Shown: positions 11,241 to 24,320, numbered from the stretch's first letter. The stretch is 64,000 bases of DNA from Mactromeris polynyma (GCA_032209605.1 JASFXZ010000033.1:3279001-3343000), one strand, 5' to 3'. Notes: generated by a model from the sequence alone, not told the origin. Translations and numbers: made by a program.

Positions 11241-12032
11241 GAATTTATAAGATCAGAAAACTAGCTTATAAGAACAACAAGAGTATTGCAGTAAACTGTC
11301 GTAGTGGACATTTAAATAAGTATACATGTACATGGCTTACAATCTTAAATAGCACTATAAGTACTAACATGATAACGATGGACGTCTGTGAATAATTAAA
11401 AAACAGGATTTGGCATTTATCCTGATCATTCTATGAATACTGTGTATATGTGTAGTAAAATATCAAATCTCGTGCTTTTTTCCCCATTATATAGGTCCTT
11501 TGTCTGAATAATTGCAACAACATCTCTATTACAATATATATCAATACAGGGATCGAATTTAGCGAGATCCATATAAATAACATCACTTTATATATTTTCA
11601 TATCAGTATAAAGTTAAACAGAATCATGTACAGTAAGGCGCCAGGTGTAAATGTGGAAAATGTGAGCTCTCGGAAAATTACAAGTTTCTTATTCAAACGG
11701 ATAATTAATTGGAATAATTTTGTGATGGACAAGAAGCTAAGTTATTTTTGCAACTTTCTAGCAAACTAACTCTGGTGAAATCCGCGTACTTTGAGTAGTA
11801 TGGCAGATATTTCAATTTTTCCTTTGTTTAAAAATTTCGGATAAAAATATACATCTATATATGGAAAAACACTAGTACAAACAGTTAGTTAGAAGTGCTC
11901 ACCATTCATAGAGATAATCTGATAATTGGTCAATTTGACTGGACGATACATTTCTAAATGACCACTGCAAAATCCACTATGAATTGTACTCCGTTAATCC
12001 CGGCTTATCTCTAATCAAGTCCATTTAATACA
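11241..12032. other. Spacer or LINE 5' UTR, nothing recognised
   Basis: No clear feature. Part of it may be the 5' UTR of the plus-strand LINE whose ORF1 starts at 12033, but I cannot place the element's left boundary. Confidence 0.35.
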
Positions 12033-13549
12033 ATGGTGTCAGACAATGATAGCCCTGAGAGAACATACCATACGCTTCAACCAGCCGCTGGAATGTACCC
12101 AATGTCGGAGAATATGTGCTCACCAATGTTATATACCGCTAGACGTCTGAACTATCATCCCAGCCCAGACCAAACATTAACCAAACAGATTTGTGCGGAC
12201 ACGACAAACCCTAACCTTAGTGCATACGTACCAACACGAAACAGAGACATAAATACACAGTGTGTTGATATTACTGAACTTTCTCAGATACCAGGAACGC
12301 AGCTAAGTTGCATACTGGACCGCGAACTAGAGAACCTTCCGCAGACCTTATATATTGAAAAGCTAATCCGGCTCACCCATGACTCTGAACCTGATTTACA
12401 GTCATACAGAGATGTTCTCTATCGCAGAGCTAAATTATTGGTAGATTGTCCGACAGGGAAATTGATTAACAGAAGGGGATCTCGACGAAACCCCCCATCC
12501 TTAAAACTTGCATCTGACTGTTATATTCTTAACATGTTTCTACAAGGTGATAATAGTGAAATCGACAGCATCTTTAGCAAGTCGAAAGAAATGTTACATC
12601 CAAACGAAAATGACAGTTTACATATTGAGGAAGAAATGTCAGCGAAAAGACATATGACTCAAGAACTTACTATGGAAATCAGCAAACTTGTAGCGTCAGT
12701 TATAGACATGGTGAACAGATGTGCAAAGCTAGAAGAAGATAGAAAATCTGATAGAGAACTGGTCCATAATCTAAAAGTAAACGTAGACAGGTTAGACGAA
12801 GAAAATATTAGATTAAAAGAAGAACTCAAAATGGTCCATTCAATGATGAATAGTGATGAGCAAAAACTAGAAACTATTGTACCAGAAAACCAGATCGAAC
12901 ACACTACCGTAGATGAACCAAATCCAATTGAGAATATCCCTTCATACGCTGAAGTACTGAAATCGGCTCCTCCAATTACTCAAAAATCAAATAGCACTAC
13001 TGTCAATCAGCAAGATGTATCAAACCTTACTGAAGAAAAAACAATTAACTTCAACAAATCTAGAATGCGCTGGCAAAGAAACACACCGACAGAAAACAAC
13101 CATACTGACGTGAAAAAGATAGAAACAGTAATATCGTCACATAGACTGAAGAAATCGTCCGAAACAAAAATAAACATGACGACAACATTTAAAGGAGTAT
13201 ATAGAGGACGCACAAAGTCGTATTATGTCGGGGTATAGCGCCAGATTCAACGGAAGCAGGCATAAAACAGTACTTGGAAGAGCGTGATATTGAACCCTTA
13301 GAACTATTCCTCTTCCAAAGCAAACGTGGTGACCTTGCAGCAAAGCTCGCAGTTCCAAGCTATAAATGTTATATTCTCGAAGATGAACAGTTCTGGCCGA
13401 GGTTCATAAGGTGTCGCAAATGGCTTGGGAAAAACGCGTGGAACAAATACACCAAGAACGATCAACAAATATCCTCCCGCTACAACCACAGTGAACAACA
13501 CGGCTACGGCTCTTACACCGATCAACCTGATTACAGTAACGTTCACTAA
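12033..13549 (+). pseudogene. LINE ORF1 (coiled coil plus nucleic-acid-binding C-terminus), frameshifted
   Basis: ATG at 12033 opens 401 codons. The middle is a coiled coil (about residues 200-275, e.g. KLEEDRKSDRELVHNLKVNV and ENIRLKEELK). The frame stops at 13236-13238. The next 310 bp in another frame continue the same protein (PDSTEAGIKQYLEERDIEP, LFLFQSKRGDLAAKL, FWPRFIRCRKWLGKNAW), an RRM-like region typical of LINE ORF1 proteins in invertebrates. A two-base length change around 13234 explains the break. ORF1 ends TAA at 13547-13549, overlapping the ORF2 ATG. Confidence 0.8.
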
Positions 13550-16500
13550 TGTGTAAGATTTCTAACCATAAACACAGTACAGTGAACACCTCTGAACTAC
13601 GGTTCGTTACGTGGAATGTCAGAGGAATCATGTCATCAGCAGCTAGCCTATTAAAATTACTTGAAATTGAAAATAAAGACATTGCCTTCATTACCGAACA
13701 CAAATTGTTTGATCATTCAAAATCTTTTATGAGTACGATTGCTACTGACTACAGCAATATTACGAACTGTGATGACACTCACGATTTATTTGGTAACCTT
13801 AAGTGTGGAAAAGGAGGCGTATCAATAATGTATAAATCATCTTTGGAATTTACATTAAGGAAAATGGACGATATCGCAAATGAACGCTTTCTAGGTCTAG
13901 AAATATTCTGTAACAACAATGAAAGAATTTTTTGCCATTTGTGTATACATGCCATCTTCGAATTACACCAATGATAAGTACACAGACTGCCTTAATACAT
14001 TACAAGCTTTATGTAACACATGTTCCCAATCTGGGCAAGTAATTATACTTGGTGATATGAATGGCGAAGTTACTACGTTCTCAATGAATGACAATCCATC
14101 ATTCAGAGACATATCACTCACTCAATTTTTAAACCGAAATGAAATGTCATCACTCGTCCATTCTCCTTTATGTAAAGGACCATCATTTACCTTCACAACT
14201 ATGGAAAAATCACTTGACCATGTCATTATGTATAACACTAATACAAATCTCATTACCCGTACTGAAATTATATACAACGATATGTACCTTGTCTCTGACC
14301 AACTACCAATTTTAACAACCATCAGAACATCAGTAAGCGCGATGCACATAAAACACACACCCAGTAGCTTTGCTTGGCACAAAATTACCGAAGCTAACAT
14401 CAATATATACCAATCAAACTTAAGATCATCTCTAAAACATATCAACAAAGAAAATGTAAATAAAATGTACGAAGACATTGTAAACGCTATCTGCAATGCA
14501 GCGAATAAGAGTTTACCAAAAGCAAAATTCAATTGTCACGCGAAACCATATTGGTCACCAAAGGTTAAAGCTGTCCATAAAGCACAGCGAGAAGAGCGTC
14601 CTAGGTGGATAGCGGACGGCCGACCGAGAGGAATGTGCCACGAAACATATGCCATGTACAAATCACTAAAACGAGAGTTTGTTAAAATTCAAAAATGTTC
14701 CATTGACAGCGTTGAAAATAAATTCATTGAACAATTAAATGAAGCAGCTGAATGCGATAACAGGTTATTTTGGGGTCTTGTAAAATCGAGAAAACGTAAA
14801 TCACACCTGACATGCACCCAGCTCAAAACTGAAAAGGGCACGACGCGCAATCCCCACGATATTGCTGAACGGTTTTCACAATATTTCGAAGGATTGTACT
14901 CTACTCTAGACGAAGACCACTTCGACTTCGTATATAAACTTTCAGTTGATAACGAAATTAACAAACTGAGACAGTCGAATGCATGTAAAACGGATAGCGT
15001 ACCTAAACTAGAACCTATTCTATCAACGGACTACGTAGAAAAATCGATTAAATCGCTTAAGAACAATAAGGCTGCATCCTTTGATTCTGTGACAAACGAA
15101 CATCTTAAGTTTGGCGGTTACTACCTTACACTAGCAATAACAGAGCTTTTCAATAAAATAATCGCAGGGAGTTACTTACCTACAATGTCAAAAAAGGTAT
15201 GATTATACCGATATACAAGGAAAATGGAAAATCCAGAACAGACCCAAGTAATTACAGACCAATCACTTTATTACCTGTAATATACAAATTATTTGAAAAA
15301 AAGCTGCACGAAAGATTAACTGATTGGATATCACAACCAAACGTTTCTTATCAAAATAAACAACAGAATGCCTTCCAGAAACACATTGGTGCAATAACAG
15401 TGTCGTTTAACTTGCAAGAATCAATATTTCACAATTCAGAACTTGGAAGTAAGGTTTACGTCGCGATGCTCGATACACGTCAAGCATTTGATACCGTGTG
15501 GTTAAATGCCGTTTTCGACAAATTAGCCCGTATAGGTATTAAAGGGAAAATGTGGTCAATTTTAGTTGACATTCATTCGAACATGTCAAGCTGCATTTCT
15601 GCTAACGGTATCCGCTCTAACTTCTTCGATGTAAAACAAGGAATCCGACAGGGAGGGGTTATCTCCACTTGGATATATAACTTATTTATAGACGAATTAC
15701 TAAAGATTTTAGAACAAAGTGGGCTTGGTACGTGTACCCTTGGTAGTTAAACAGGAAACACAACTCTCGCAGATGATATAGCGCTCTCTTCGACTAGTCC
15801 AGGTAACCTTCAAAACATGCTAGATCTGACATACCAGTATACATGCAAAAACAGATATATAATAAATGCAAGTAAAAGCTTCATCATTGAATTCGGAAAA
15901 AAAGCGCGAAACTGGAAACCGACCAACCTGTATCTTGGCAATAATCTTATAACGCATTACCAAAAAGTAAAGCACGTTGGTATTCACCTAAATGACAAAC
16001 TGAACGACATAGACAAGGTCAATAGCGCATGTCAGAAAGCAACCGCCTCCCTATTTTCGCTACTGTCGATCAAACTTGGTAGTGAAAACATTAACCCACT
16101 AAAGTCTGCTTCACTTGTATCAAAAATATGCATACCAATACTTTTATATGGGGCAGAATAATGGAATAACTTAAGAAATCAGGATTCTAATCGTCTTGAA
16201 AAATTCCTTAAGCTAGCTCGGCTGGATATCTCTGCGCTCCCAAGTAGATACTAATAAGCTATGTTTTCTAGGCAATTTATGTAATACCCCCAAAACGTTA
16301 TTGGTTAAACAAGTCTTCAACGCACGACTCTCATTATACATTTGCAGAACGGACGATAAGCAAAAAGGATTCATTCCCGACGTTGTAGACTTACTTCTCA
16401 AATATGGAATATCTCACTTTCTCATTAATTACACTCAGACAGGTTCATTTCCAAATCAAAATGTATGGAAATCAGTTTGCAAAAGAAGCATACATACAGT

Positions 16501-16966
16501 CGAAATAAAATGTTGGAGTGAACGTATGCATAAAGATGACGATTATAAAAGATTCAGATTGTTACATACTAATATAGAACATGCTTTATTATGGGAATGT
16601 GCGATAGATCGCTCAAGCCTATCTAATGCTAACAGCGTTAGCAAATTATGGATTAACCGTAAACGTGACAACTCCACTAAATAGCTGTGTCATTTTTGTG
16701 GAATAATTAACGAGAACTCTTTAAATCATATTCTCTTTGAATGTTACAGAACTAAATCACACTGTGATCTGTTCATTAGCCAAATATACACTAATTTTGG
16801 TCAGAACGTTATACAGGAACTTTTAAATCGTGATTATGAAACACAATTGCAACTAATGATCGGAAGAAATCTCCAATCAATAACTTCCAAAAGAATACAT
16901 AAACACTTTTTACGTATAGCTATAAGTTACGTTTCAAAATGTATACATATCGCCCATCAATTGTAG
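13549..16966 (+). pseudogene. LINE ORF2 (endonuclease, reverse transcriptase, CCHC), multiply broken
   Basis: Starts at the ATG overlapping the ORF1 stop. APE endonuclease motifs: RFVTWNVRG, FITEHKL, ICVYMPS, ILGDMN, SLDHVI, SDQLPIL (13600-14320). Reverse transcriptase motifs: NYRPITLLPVIYKLFE, AMLDTRQAFDTVW (about 15466), VKQGIRQGG (about 15630), LADD in place of the usual FADD/YADD (about 15766), and KVKHVGIHLND. The C-terminus has a Cys-His knuckle, CHFCGIINENSLNHILFEC (about 16686), and ends TAG at 16964-16966. In-frame stops at 15748, 16159 and 16682 plus frame changes mark it as dead. A reverse-transcribing element of the host genome, not a virus. Confidence 0.85.
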
Positions 16967-17199
16967 AAATCTACATAAAGTGAAAGCATGCATGATGTTG
17001 TAATGAAACTTGACTATATATTATTGCACTTAAAAGTTACTGTCCTTGTTTTGTTTCTGTATAGTACATGTAGAAGTCAAGCTGAAGATTGTATATCAAT
17101 CTCGAATTTGTACTTGTGCAAATGTTATATTAACCTCGCATATGTGCGCGTTTTTGCCGTATTCTACATATATATGCATGTTCAATGTTAAACGTTATG

Positions 17200-17935
17200 C
17201 TTTGCTATATTTATGCCTTGCCTATGTCTGAACATATGCTAAATCGTCGTTGTCATGTTTATTTCCAATGTCTATTCGTATGTCCTTTTTTCTATGATTG
17301 TGCATTTCTAGATATGTGATCTTCCTATGATTAAGCGCTTAATCGTTTTTGTAATGTTTATTATCAAAGTGTATTTGTTTGCAAACTCTCAGTTCTTGTG
17401 TTTTTTCTAATTTCTATGTTTGTGCATTCTACATGTCTGTGCATTTTCTATGGTTGTGACTTTCCAATGCTTATGCTCTTCCTATTGTCTAAGTGTTTCA
17501 TCGTTTCTGTAATACTTATTGCCAATATGTTATTGGTGGTGCCTTCTCTGTAATTCTTTTCTATACGTGTGTATATTTACTAGGCATGTGTTGTGCCATT
17601 CAACAACTTTTCCTATGTCAAAGTGCCTCGTCAATGCTGTAATGTTTATGTTCAATACGCACTTGTGTGTACTTTTTTCTGTGTTCGTGCTTTTTCTATG
17701 TTCTTGCCTTTCATAAGTCTATGTCCTTCATCGTTCTTATAATGTTTATTGCAAATATGTATTTGTCTGTACTTTTTCTGAGTTTGTGCTTTCTCTATGT
17801 TTGTGCATTTCCTATGTTTGTGTTTTCCTTATGTTTATGCTTTTCTTATGTCGATGTGCTTCATATCTCTTGTAATCTATATTGTCAATGTCTATGCATG
17901 TTTATATATATTGTCATGTTTGTTTATAATACTGT
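17200..17935 (+). repeat. Degenerate ~100-130-bp minisatellite in the LINE 3' region
   Basis: The phrase AATGTTTATTGCCAATATGT...TCTATGTTTGTGCATTTC recurs with drift near 17254, 17352, 17509, 17640, 17740 and 17872. The region is T/G-rich, and open frames are low-complexity (F, L, C, V). It ends just before an AATAAA and an AT-rich terminus. Confidence 0.6.
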
Positions 17936-17990
17936 GGTATTAATCCTTGAATTAACAAGGGAAATAAAGAGAATAATAATCATTAAAAAT

Positions 17991-18820
17991 TGTATTTAAT
18001 GTATTTTGCCTTAATGTATTCAAGTGATGTCGCCAATAAATTGTTGTTTGCTATGTCACGAAACAATGATCAGACAGTTCTGAGTTTCACATCAATATTT
18101 AAGTTAATGTTTTAGTGAAAGCTAGTTGTCAGGAGCAATGATACAAATCAAACTTTAGGTAAAGTTGTATTGATTAATTCCTAATGTTTGAACTAATATC
18201 TCATGTTCAGTCTAATTTCTTTCTGGTTGAACAACTGCAACATATTTTCAGAAAATGCGCGTTGTTGATATCTACCAACCTGCGGTAAAGAAATTTCAAT
18301 ATTCGTAATTAAATAATACTGCATGTAGATTTACAGTTCCGACAGCTAAATTATACGAGTAACACTACTAGTATATATTTACTAAAATGTTATACCTATC
18401 CATCTGTTTGATATTACTTTATTTTAGTATTTGGCAATTCATCAGTATTTCGTATTGTTTTCCTTTCTAGTGTTGTCTTGTTAATTGCTTATGACCAAAA
18501 ACCTTTAGTTTACTTTTATTCATTAACGCATTTTGCGTCAAAAGTTTAAAGTAGCTAAAACGCATGTGTAGTATCTTAAACATACATACATATGTACATG
18601 TATAATCATACAAAAATATATGTGTGACACATATAACTTAAATTACATAACATTTAGACAAGAATGATTCTCAACCCGTTTTGCAATAAAAATATCAGCC
18701 CTCGACGTGTTTGGCAATAAAACATTAAACTCGCTAAATATATATGTGTAGTACCTTAAACTGACAGCTAGGTAGCATACATGCAATCTGTGAAACGAAA
18801 AAAATAACAAAAAAATGGTA
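17991..18820. other. Intergenic, nothing recognised
   Basis: AT-rich, stops in all frames, no repeat unit detected by eye. Confidence 0.4.
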
Positions 18821-18825
18821 TACGG

Positions 18826-18945
18826 ACAAAATCCCCTTAGCTCATTTTGCACAAGGTGGACAAAATCCGCTTCGTGGAATTTTACAAGGTGGACAAAATC
18901 CCCTTCATGAATTTTACAAGTAGGACAAAACACCCTCTGATATTT
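18826..18945 (-). repeat. 34-bp minisatellite, left (inverted) arm
   Basis: About three units of GGACAAAATCCCCTT...TTTTGCACAAGGT. This is the reverse complement of the units at 19096-19300. The flanking CTGATATTTTTTTCCACAG also pairs with CTGTGGAAAAATATCAG at 19079. Confidence 0.85.
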
Positions 18946-19064
18946 TTTTCCACAGTTGAAAAACATTTCAAAATAATAACAATTTTATACTGTTGTCTTC
19001 AAAATCCAAGCTACAAGAAGCTATTTTGCCACAATAATAAAGCCAAAGATGAAATACTTTAAGG

Positions 19065-19300
19065 GATGCTCTGTCCACTGTGGAAAAATATCAGGGGATT
19101 GTGTCCACCTTTTACAAAATGAGCGAAGGGGATTCTGTCCACCTTGTACAAAATGAGCGAAGGGGATTCTGTCCACCTTGTACAAAATGAGCGATGGGGA
19201 TTCTGTCCACCTTGTACAAAATGAGCGAAGGGGATTTTGTCCACCTTGTACAAAATGAACGAAGAGGATTTTGTCCGGAGGGGATTTTGTCCTACTCTCC
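19065..19300 (+). repeat. 34-bp minisatellite, right arm
   Basis: Five to six units with strict 34-bp spacing (GATT at 19097, 19131, 19165, 19199, 19233). Core is CTGTCCACCTTGTACAAAA then TGAGCGAAGGGGATT. With the inverted arm at 18826-18945 it forms a large imperfect palindrome around a ~120-bp spacer. Confidence 0.9.
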
Positions 19301-21425
19301 AAAAAATCATTTCTTCAAAACCATCAAAAGGATGTACTTGTAGTTTGCATGGACTGTTACGTTCTGTTGTATAAGGGGAATGTAGAGACTCTGAATACTC
19401 TAAAATCTTATAGTCTGTTGGTGGATACTGAAAACAACACACTTTATGTAGTTCTGTTAGTTAACGATAATGTATGATCCATTTCGTTTGATTCTTTTAT
19501 AAGTGCTTTGATGATGTTAGAAAGCATCTCTGTGTCGACCTAAAATGTGTTCATATTTCCACCATGTGTGTAGAGACGGGTGGGTAATCGTCAGTTAAAA
19601 CATTACACAAAATGTCTAAAATGATGAACATTACAACAAATAACAATTATTATATAATTATTTGATATATTTTCTGTGAATATTATCTTATAATAACACT
19701 ACAAAACTTTATTTATCTAATTATATCGTAGTTGGGGATCATTTGTAAGTGTTGTTTGTTCTGTTTTGAAACAAAGGTGACCTTAAATGAATTTTGTTTC
19801 AATTTCCCGCAAGAATCCTTTGAGGAATGAATTAATAATGAAAATGCAAAAAAAGCTACTGTTGGAATTTGTTTTAGATTGATCCCACCTTAAAGCTAAC
19901 ATGACTAGACTAATATGTTCAATGTATCTACATGTATTACATTTTGACTTTATTACTGATGATACCCGAGGTGACAATGAGGCTGCCAATAACATTTGTT
20001 GCCATAGCGTACACTGATACGTACATAGTTTTATGCACTAAAAACTGATATTTTTTATTATTAACGTTTTTTAACCATTTGTATAAACTGTTGATTGTAT
20101 GTAATTGCTATGTAGACAAATATCTGGCTTATACCATATTTCGGATAGTTTCGAACAAAATCCCTTTTACTAAGCACCTTTTTTCGGCAAAGCCTTCAAC
20201 GTCTCATATTTGGACAGATGTTGCTCAAAATTTCATAGGCTACACTTCTTGATAAAATTTTGTAACAGAGAATTTCATTGGTCTTGAACCTTTTTTGGCG
20301 CTTTGGTAAAACTTGTGTCTTTCCTCCGTAATGTCACTCTTTGCGTTGACTTTACATGTGTTATGTTGCGTTAATTACAATAAAACATTTAAAAAACCTA
20401 GCACAAGTGTTCGGCACATAAGGGCGAGTTGTCGAGTTGTGAAAGACCCACGTCATTACCTCAACTGTCAAGGTCACACTTAGAAATTTAAAATCATGGA
20501 ATTTTGCATATATGCACATACAGTAGACATTGTATTAAGAGACCACCGAAGGGACAGCCAAAAAGTGGTCGATTAATAAAATGGTCTCTTAATAGATATC
20601 GAAAGGTTAAGTACAAATGAATGTCCGACTGAACAATCAAAACGTATAGTTACCATCCTCTTTCCATTCATATGTATATATTCAGGGAGACGGTGGTTAT
20701 ACTGGATTTTTGGAACATACACACACTTTTGAACTCGTAGATGAATAAGTTTGAGAAGAAATAATACTGTATTTGTACTTTACTGTTATGTATATGTTAT
20801 TTATTGCTGTTTCTATATTGTGTTGATAGTACAAAAAAACTACAAAGGAATGGAAAGAAATCAACTTACATTATTCGATCTTAATATTGCTTTTTGATAT
20901 CAAGTAAAATGTTACGTCAGTCTGAGTTAATGAGGGAAAGTATTGATATTTTACTATTTGTTCTGCTAGAGAATCATTTTAAATCAGCAGCATGCAGACA
21001 CTGTACATCAATTAAACATAGCATTCAATACTGTCTATACCGGTTGAACAAGTTTATGCTCTGCATGAATGGGAGTCATGATGCCGAAACAATTAACGGC
21101 GTAAACTTTGCGTTGGATACAACAAGAATACATGCAATTGTCATTATTTTCAATAATATAACAGCAACACAGTATTTGGTATTTGAGATACAACAAAACA
21201 AACAGTAGTCATATTCAGCATGATTTTTTGGAAAAATGGGTATCATGTATTGAAAAATGCAGAAGTTTAAATTTTAGTTATGAGATATTTCAGTTTCTAA
21301 AACTAGTGCAAAAGTGTTCCGCCGCTCATGAAGCATTAATTATTGTTCCATAATGTCTTGAATTTCTAAATTATACTACATATATTTTAAGTGCACTTTG
21401 AAGCGTGCAAACAGTCAACATAACT
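19301..21425. other. Intergenic; possible small DNA-transposon remnant near 20518-20605
   Basis: No exon or RNA gene recognised. At 20518-20605, ACAGTAGACATTG, TTAAGAGACCACC and GGTCTCTTAATA resemble the DNA at 54600-54772 (TTAAGACCACC, GGTGGTCGTATTA, TTTTACTGTA), which suggests a shared non-autonomous element. Confidence 0.35.
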
Positions 21426-21429
21426 GCAT

Positions 21430-21650
21430 TGGTATTTTATTCAAATTTACTCAAACATTATTGATAGTTGCTATAACTTAGTTTAAAGTTTAAATAAAAT
21501 ATATGTTCTGTTCTGTTCTGTATAAGTATGTACTTGTATTGTTGTATCAATAATGTACTATGACGCATGTGCTGACATTGTATCTCATTCTCTGTACATG
21601 TTTATGTTATGGGCCGGAGGCCTTAAATCAATAAATTGATTATTATTATT
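21430..21650 (+). mobile_element. 3' ends of LINE-like retroposons
   Basis: AAATAAAATATATGTTCTGTTCTGTTCTG (21492-21520, a (TTCTG)n tail) is followed by a second terminus, GGGCCGGAGGCCTTAAATC AATAAATTGATTATTATTATT (21611-21650), typical of non-LTR 3' ends with A/T microsatellite tails. No coding remnant remains. Confidence 0.5.
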
Positions 21651-22000
21651 AATTGTTCATAAAAAATATGCATTGTCTGATTTTTTCCCAGTAAATTACA
21701 TTAACACATTGATATTACATTGAAGCTTCAATGAAAAAAAATTGACCCCGAATATACATTTATCAACAAAATATTACTTTTGAAATTGATGTAAAGTTTT
21801 CATTTTGGGTCAGTGTACTTCTGACATTGTAAAAGTTGCTGAAACTTTGTAATTTAATTTGTTTTCCATAGTAAATATGTTTATATCCCATTGATCTAGA
21901 TTCGGTGTTTGGAAAACAAAAGCTGACGCAACAAAACGACTCTAGATCTAGTTATATTTTTCAACCACTAAATAAGAGTTTGAATGATAATATAACAGAT

Positions 22001-22254
22001 CATACACTCAACGACACTTCTAAGTCCACACTTCGATTTTCATGGCTAACTTCGACATGTGTTAGAGTATTTTATAAAACCTGGTCACAATCTTAACAAA
22101 ATATTTTATTATATGAAAACATAACAAAAATAACAATTGGATACGAATCCGCTCAACCGTGACAGTTTTACTGCTGCTGGTCGAAATACTCCAACAAATG
22201 TCGAAGTTAGCCATGAAAATCGAAGTGTGGACTTAGAAGTGTCGTTGAGTGTAT
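22001..22254. mobile_element. Foldback element (long inverted repeats, ~72-bp arms)
   Basis: Left arm 22001-22073 (CATACACTCAACGACACTTC...TTCATGGCTAACTTCGACAT) and right arm 22184-22254 are near-perfect reverse complements with a few mismatches, separated by ~110 bp. The open frame at 21905-22096 overlaps the arm and is not a gene. Confidence 0.85.
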
Positions 22255-23115
22255 ATTCAAATCAACTAGACAATAGTTTTGAATGAAAAAAAACGTCAGA
22301 GGATTCATTCGTAAAAATATAATAAATTTAACAATGTCAACATCATTTGAGCACATCTACGTCACGCTTGTTTTGTTGTGAAGTCACGCACGTGAGTTGT
22401 TATTTCACTAGTGAATTATCGAATATAATCCTTGTGTGTTTTACCACTCTACACCGTCCGTATGTTATGTTATAAATAGTGTGCAATACATTCTGTCTAC
22501 TAATACACCACACTAGAAATGAAATGTTACCAACAGTTTTTCTTGTGACAAATATCATAAAAACGAAGACATTGTTGTATTGAAATATATCATGTGGAGT
22601 CCATTTTCAGAATGTAAAATTAATACTTTCTATACCATATTATAAATTTATAAGTTGTAACTTGTTTATGAACAGACGAAATTTGATTAGCATAATATAA
22701 CAAAACACAAGAAGAAAGCTCTTTCTACATAATAAAACGGTTGTATCCGTAAATATTGTAATGCGACCGTCAAATTCGTCCACATATATTATATAATGAC
22801 AGACTGTCATTAAATTAACCACTTTCATATTCATTAGAGGATATTATGTGATTCTGTGATTGTTTGAAAGATTATTTAATTTCTCATTCAATGCATTTGC
22901 CTACTTAAGTCATTTATTACTTAATATTAAAAAAGCGATTTTAGATGATAATATAACTTTAAATGTGACACTTCGAATGTCTGAATATAAAGTCTTATGA
23001 TATATTATAAAGATTGAAAGAAAAATGCACGTTAGTTAATATTACACGCCAATAAATGTTTATCCGAATCCGTTCAAGACCAAGGTTATTACTTGATCGT
23101 TACTGTAGCTCCATT

Positions 23116-24320
23116 TTAAGCACAATTTCTTTGAAAGAGTGTAAAATAGGAACCTGAACGGTAGGCGCCAGGTTTTGTCAGTGCAGTTTCTACTGACAAG
23201 TAACACCCTCCCTCAATATGAAGGTCTGCGGTGCGGCACTCAAACGTAGTCTCAGCAGTACACGCATCCTTGCATGCTTGTTCCGAAAGTCCACCTATCA
23301 CGCGATTGTTGCTACCAGAAAGATATCTTCCACCAAATCTTCCGTATGTCGAACCGTACGACGTGCATTCTGAAATGGTCAAATAAGTTGATTTTATTTC
23401 ACAGGTATAAAACAGATATACAAGTACATTCGATATTTCAAGTTACTATGTCCTTTTCAATAGAAAGAATGAATATTGTATAGACGTTTTATTTGGACAA
23501 GGCCTTAGTGCCTATACGCCGAAAATATGGCTGTTAAATTATTTGAATGAACTTACCTCAACAATACATTGGTATAATTCTTAATGTAATTGATAAAAGC
23601 AGTGTCGTCTTTAGTCGGATTTAATTGTCCGATTTATATCAATTTGCAAAATTTGACATTTGAACAATGACCTTCCACTGTGATCCAGTTAAATGATAAA
23701 AAAAGATAATATGCTAAATATACTAAACAGTCGCTGATAAGTTAATTAAATGAGCAATTACTAATTGGACTATAATAGATTGCTATCCAGCCTAACATGA
23801 CCAAATAAGAAACGTTGGACAACCCCAACACCTTATATAAAGTTACAGTCGCTGTTTCTCCGTTACCTCATTTGAGCCGTTGGACATGTTTTATTGCATG
23901 ATTTGGATACGTTATACATATTTGGTATATATTCACTGGAATCAGGCGGATGGAAATATACTGGCCGCAAGCATTGAACTTTTTTGCAATACTACTAGTT
24001 TGCTGCAGTTAATATTATCGCATTAGACATCAAAGTTAACGGGAGTATTTGCTCGAAAATGAACTGCGTAAAACTGTGAGTTTCTGTAATAACACTGACA
24101 TGATCGAAAGAATAAAATGATGACTTTTGTGTTTAGAACGACTTTCCTTACGGTTCTACTATTAGACATTAATGGAAGATATGACCTTTTTAAATCGGGA
24201 CACAACTTTGTATTCTATGTATATACACACGGGGTATGATAGACGACCATACTTACCACTGAGACACGTGTTGTCTGAAGCGTTGTAACTGTAACCATCA
24301 CGACATGTCCTACAAATGTC
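23116..24320 (-). CDS. PAN/apple-domain protein, copy 2 (3' exons only)
   Basis: Two exons on the minus strand: 24320..24257 (EGF-like, 64 bp) and 23369..23116 (last exon, TAA at 23118..23116). The donor is GTAAGT and the acceptor TTTCAG; phase 1 is preserved and yields ...TCLSG|ECTSYGSTYG.... The last exon is a second PAN/apple module (GRFGGRYLSGS, QACKDACTAE, ECRTADLH, GGCYLS) and ends FTLFQRNCA. No intact first exon lies upstream on this strand: the copy 2 version is truncated and inverted at 26842-27046. This copy therefore lacks its signal peptide and first PAN module unless another promoter or exon supplies them. A possible minus-strand AATAAA lies at 22913-22918. Confidence 0.65.

Larger units (their letters stand above)
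12033..17990 (+). mobile_element. Nearly full-length but inactive two-ORF LINE
   Basis: ORF1 (12033 to 13549) and ORF2 (13549 to 16966) are in the expected order and orientation. A ~1 kb 3' region with a degenerate minisatellite follows, then an AATAAA-containing end near 17964-17990. ORF2 has an APE-type endonuclease, a reverse transcriptase and a C-terminal CCHC knuckle. I count at least four frame breaks (near 13235, 13925-13975, 15195, 16165-16300) and three in-frame stops (15748, 16159, 16682), so it cannot move by itself. Target-site duplications and the exact 5' end were not identified. Confidence 0.88.

Noticed and set aside
12659..12904. Minus-strand Ser-rich frame
   Set aside because: Antisense shadow of the LINE ORF1 coiled coil.
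21905..22096. 63-codon plus-strand frame
   Set aside because: Overlaps the left arm of the foldback element; no domain or splice context.
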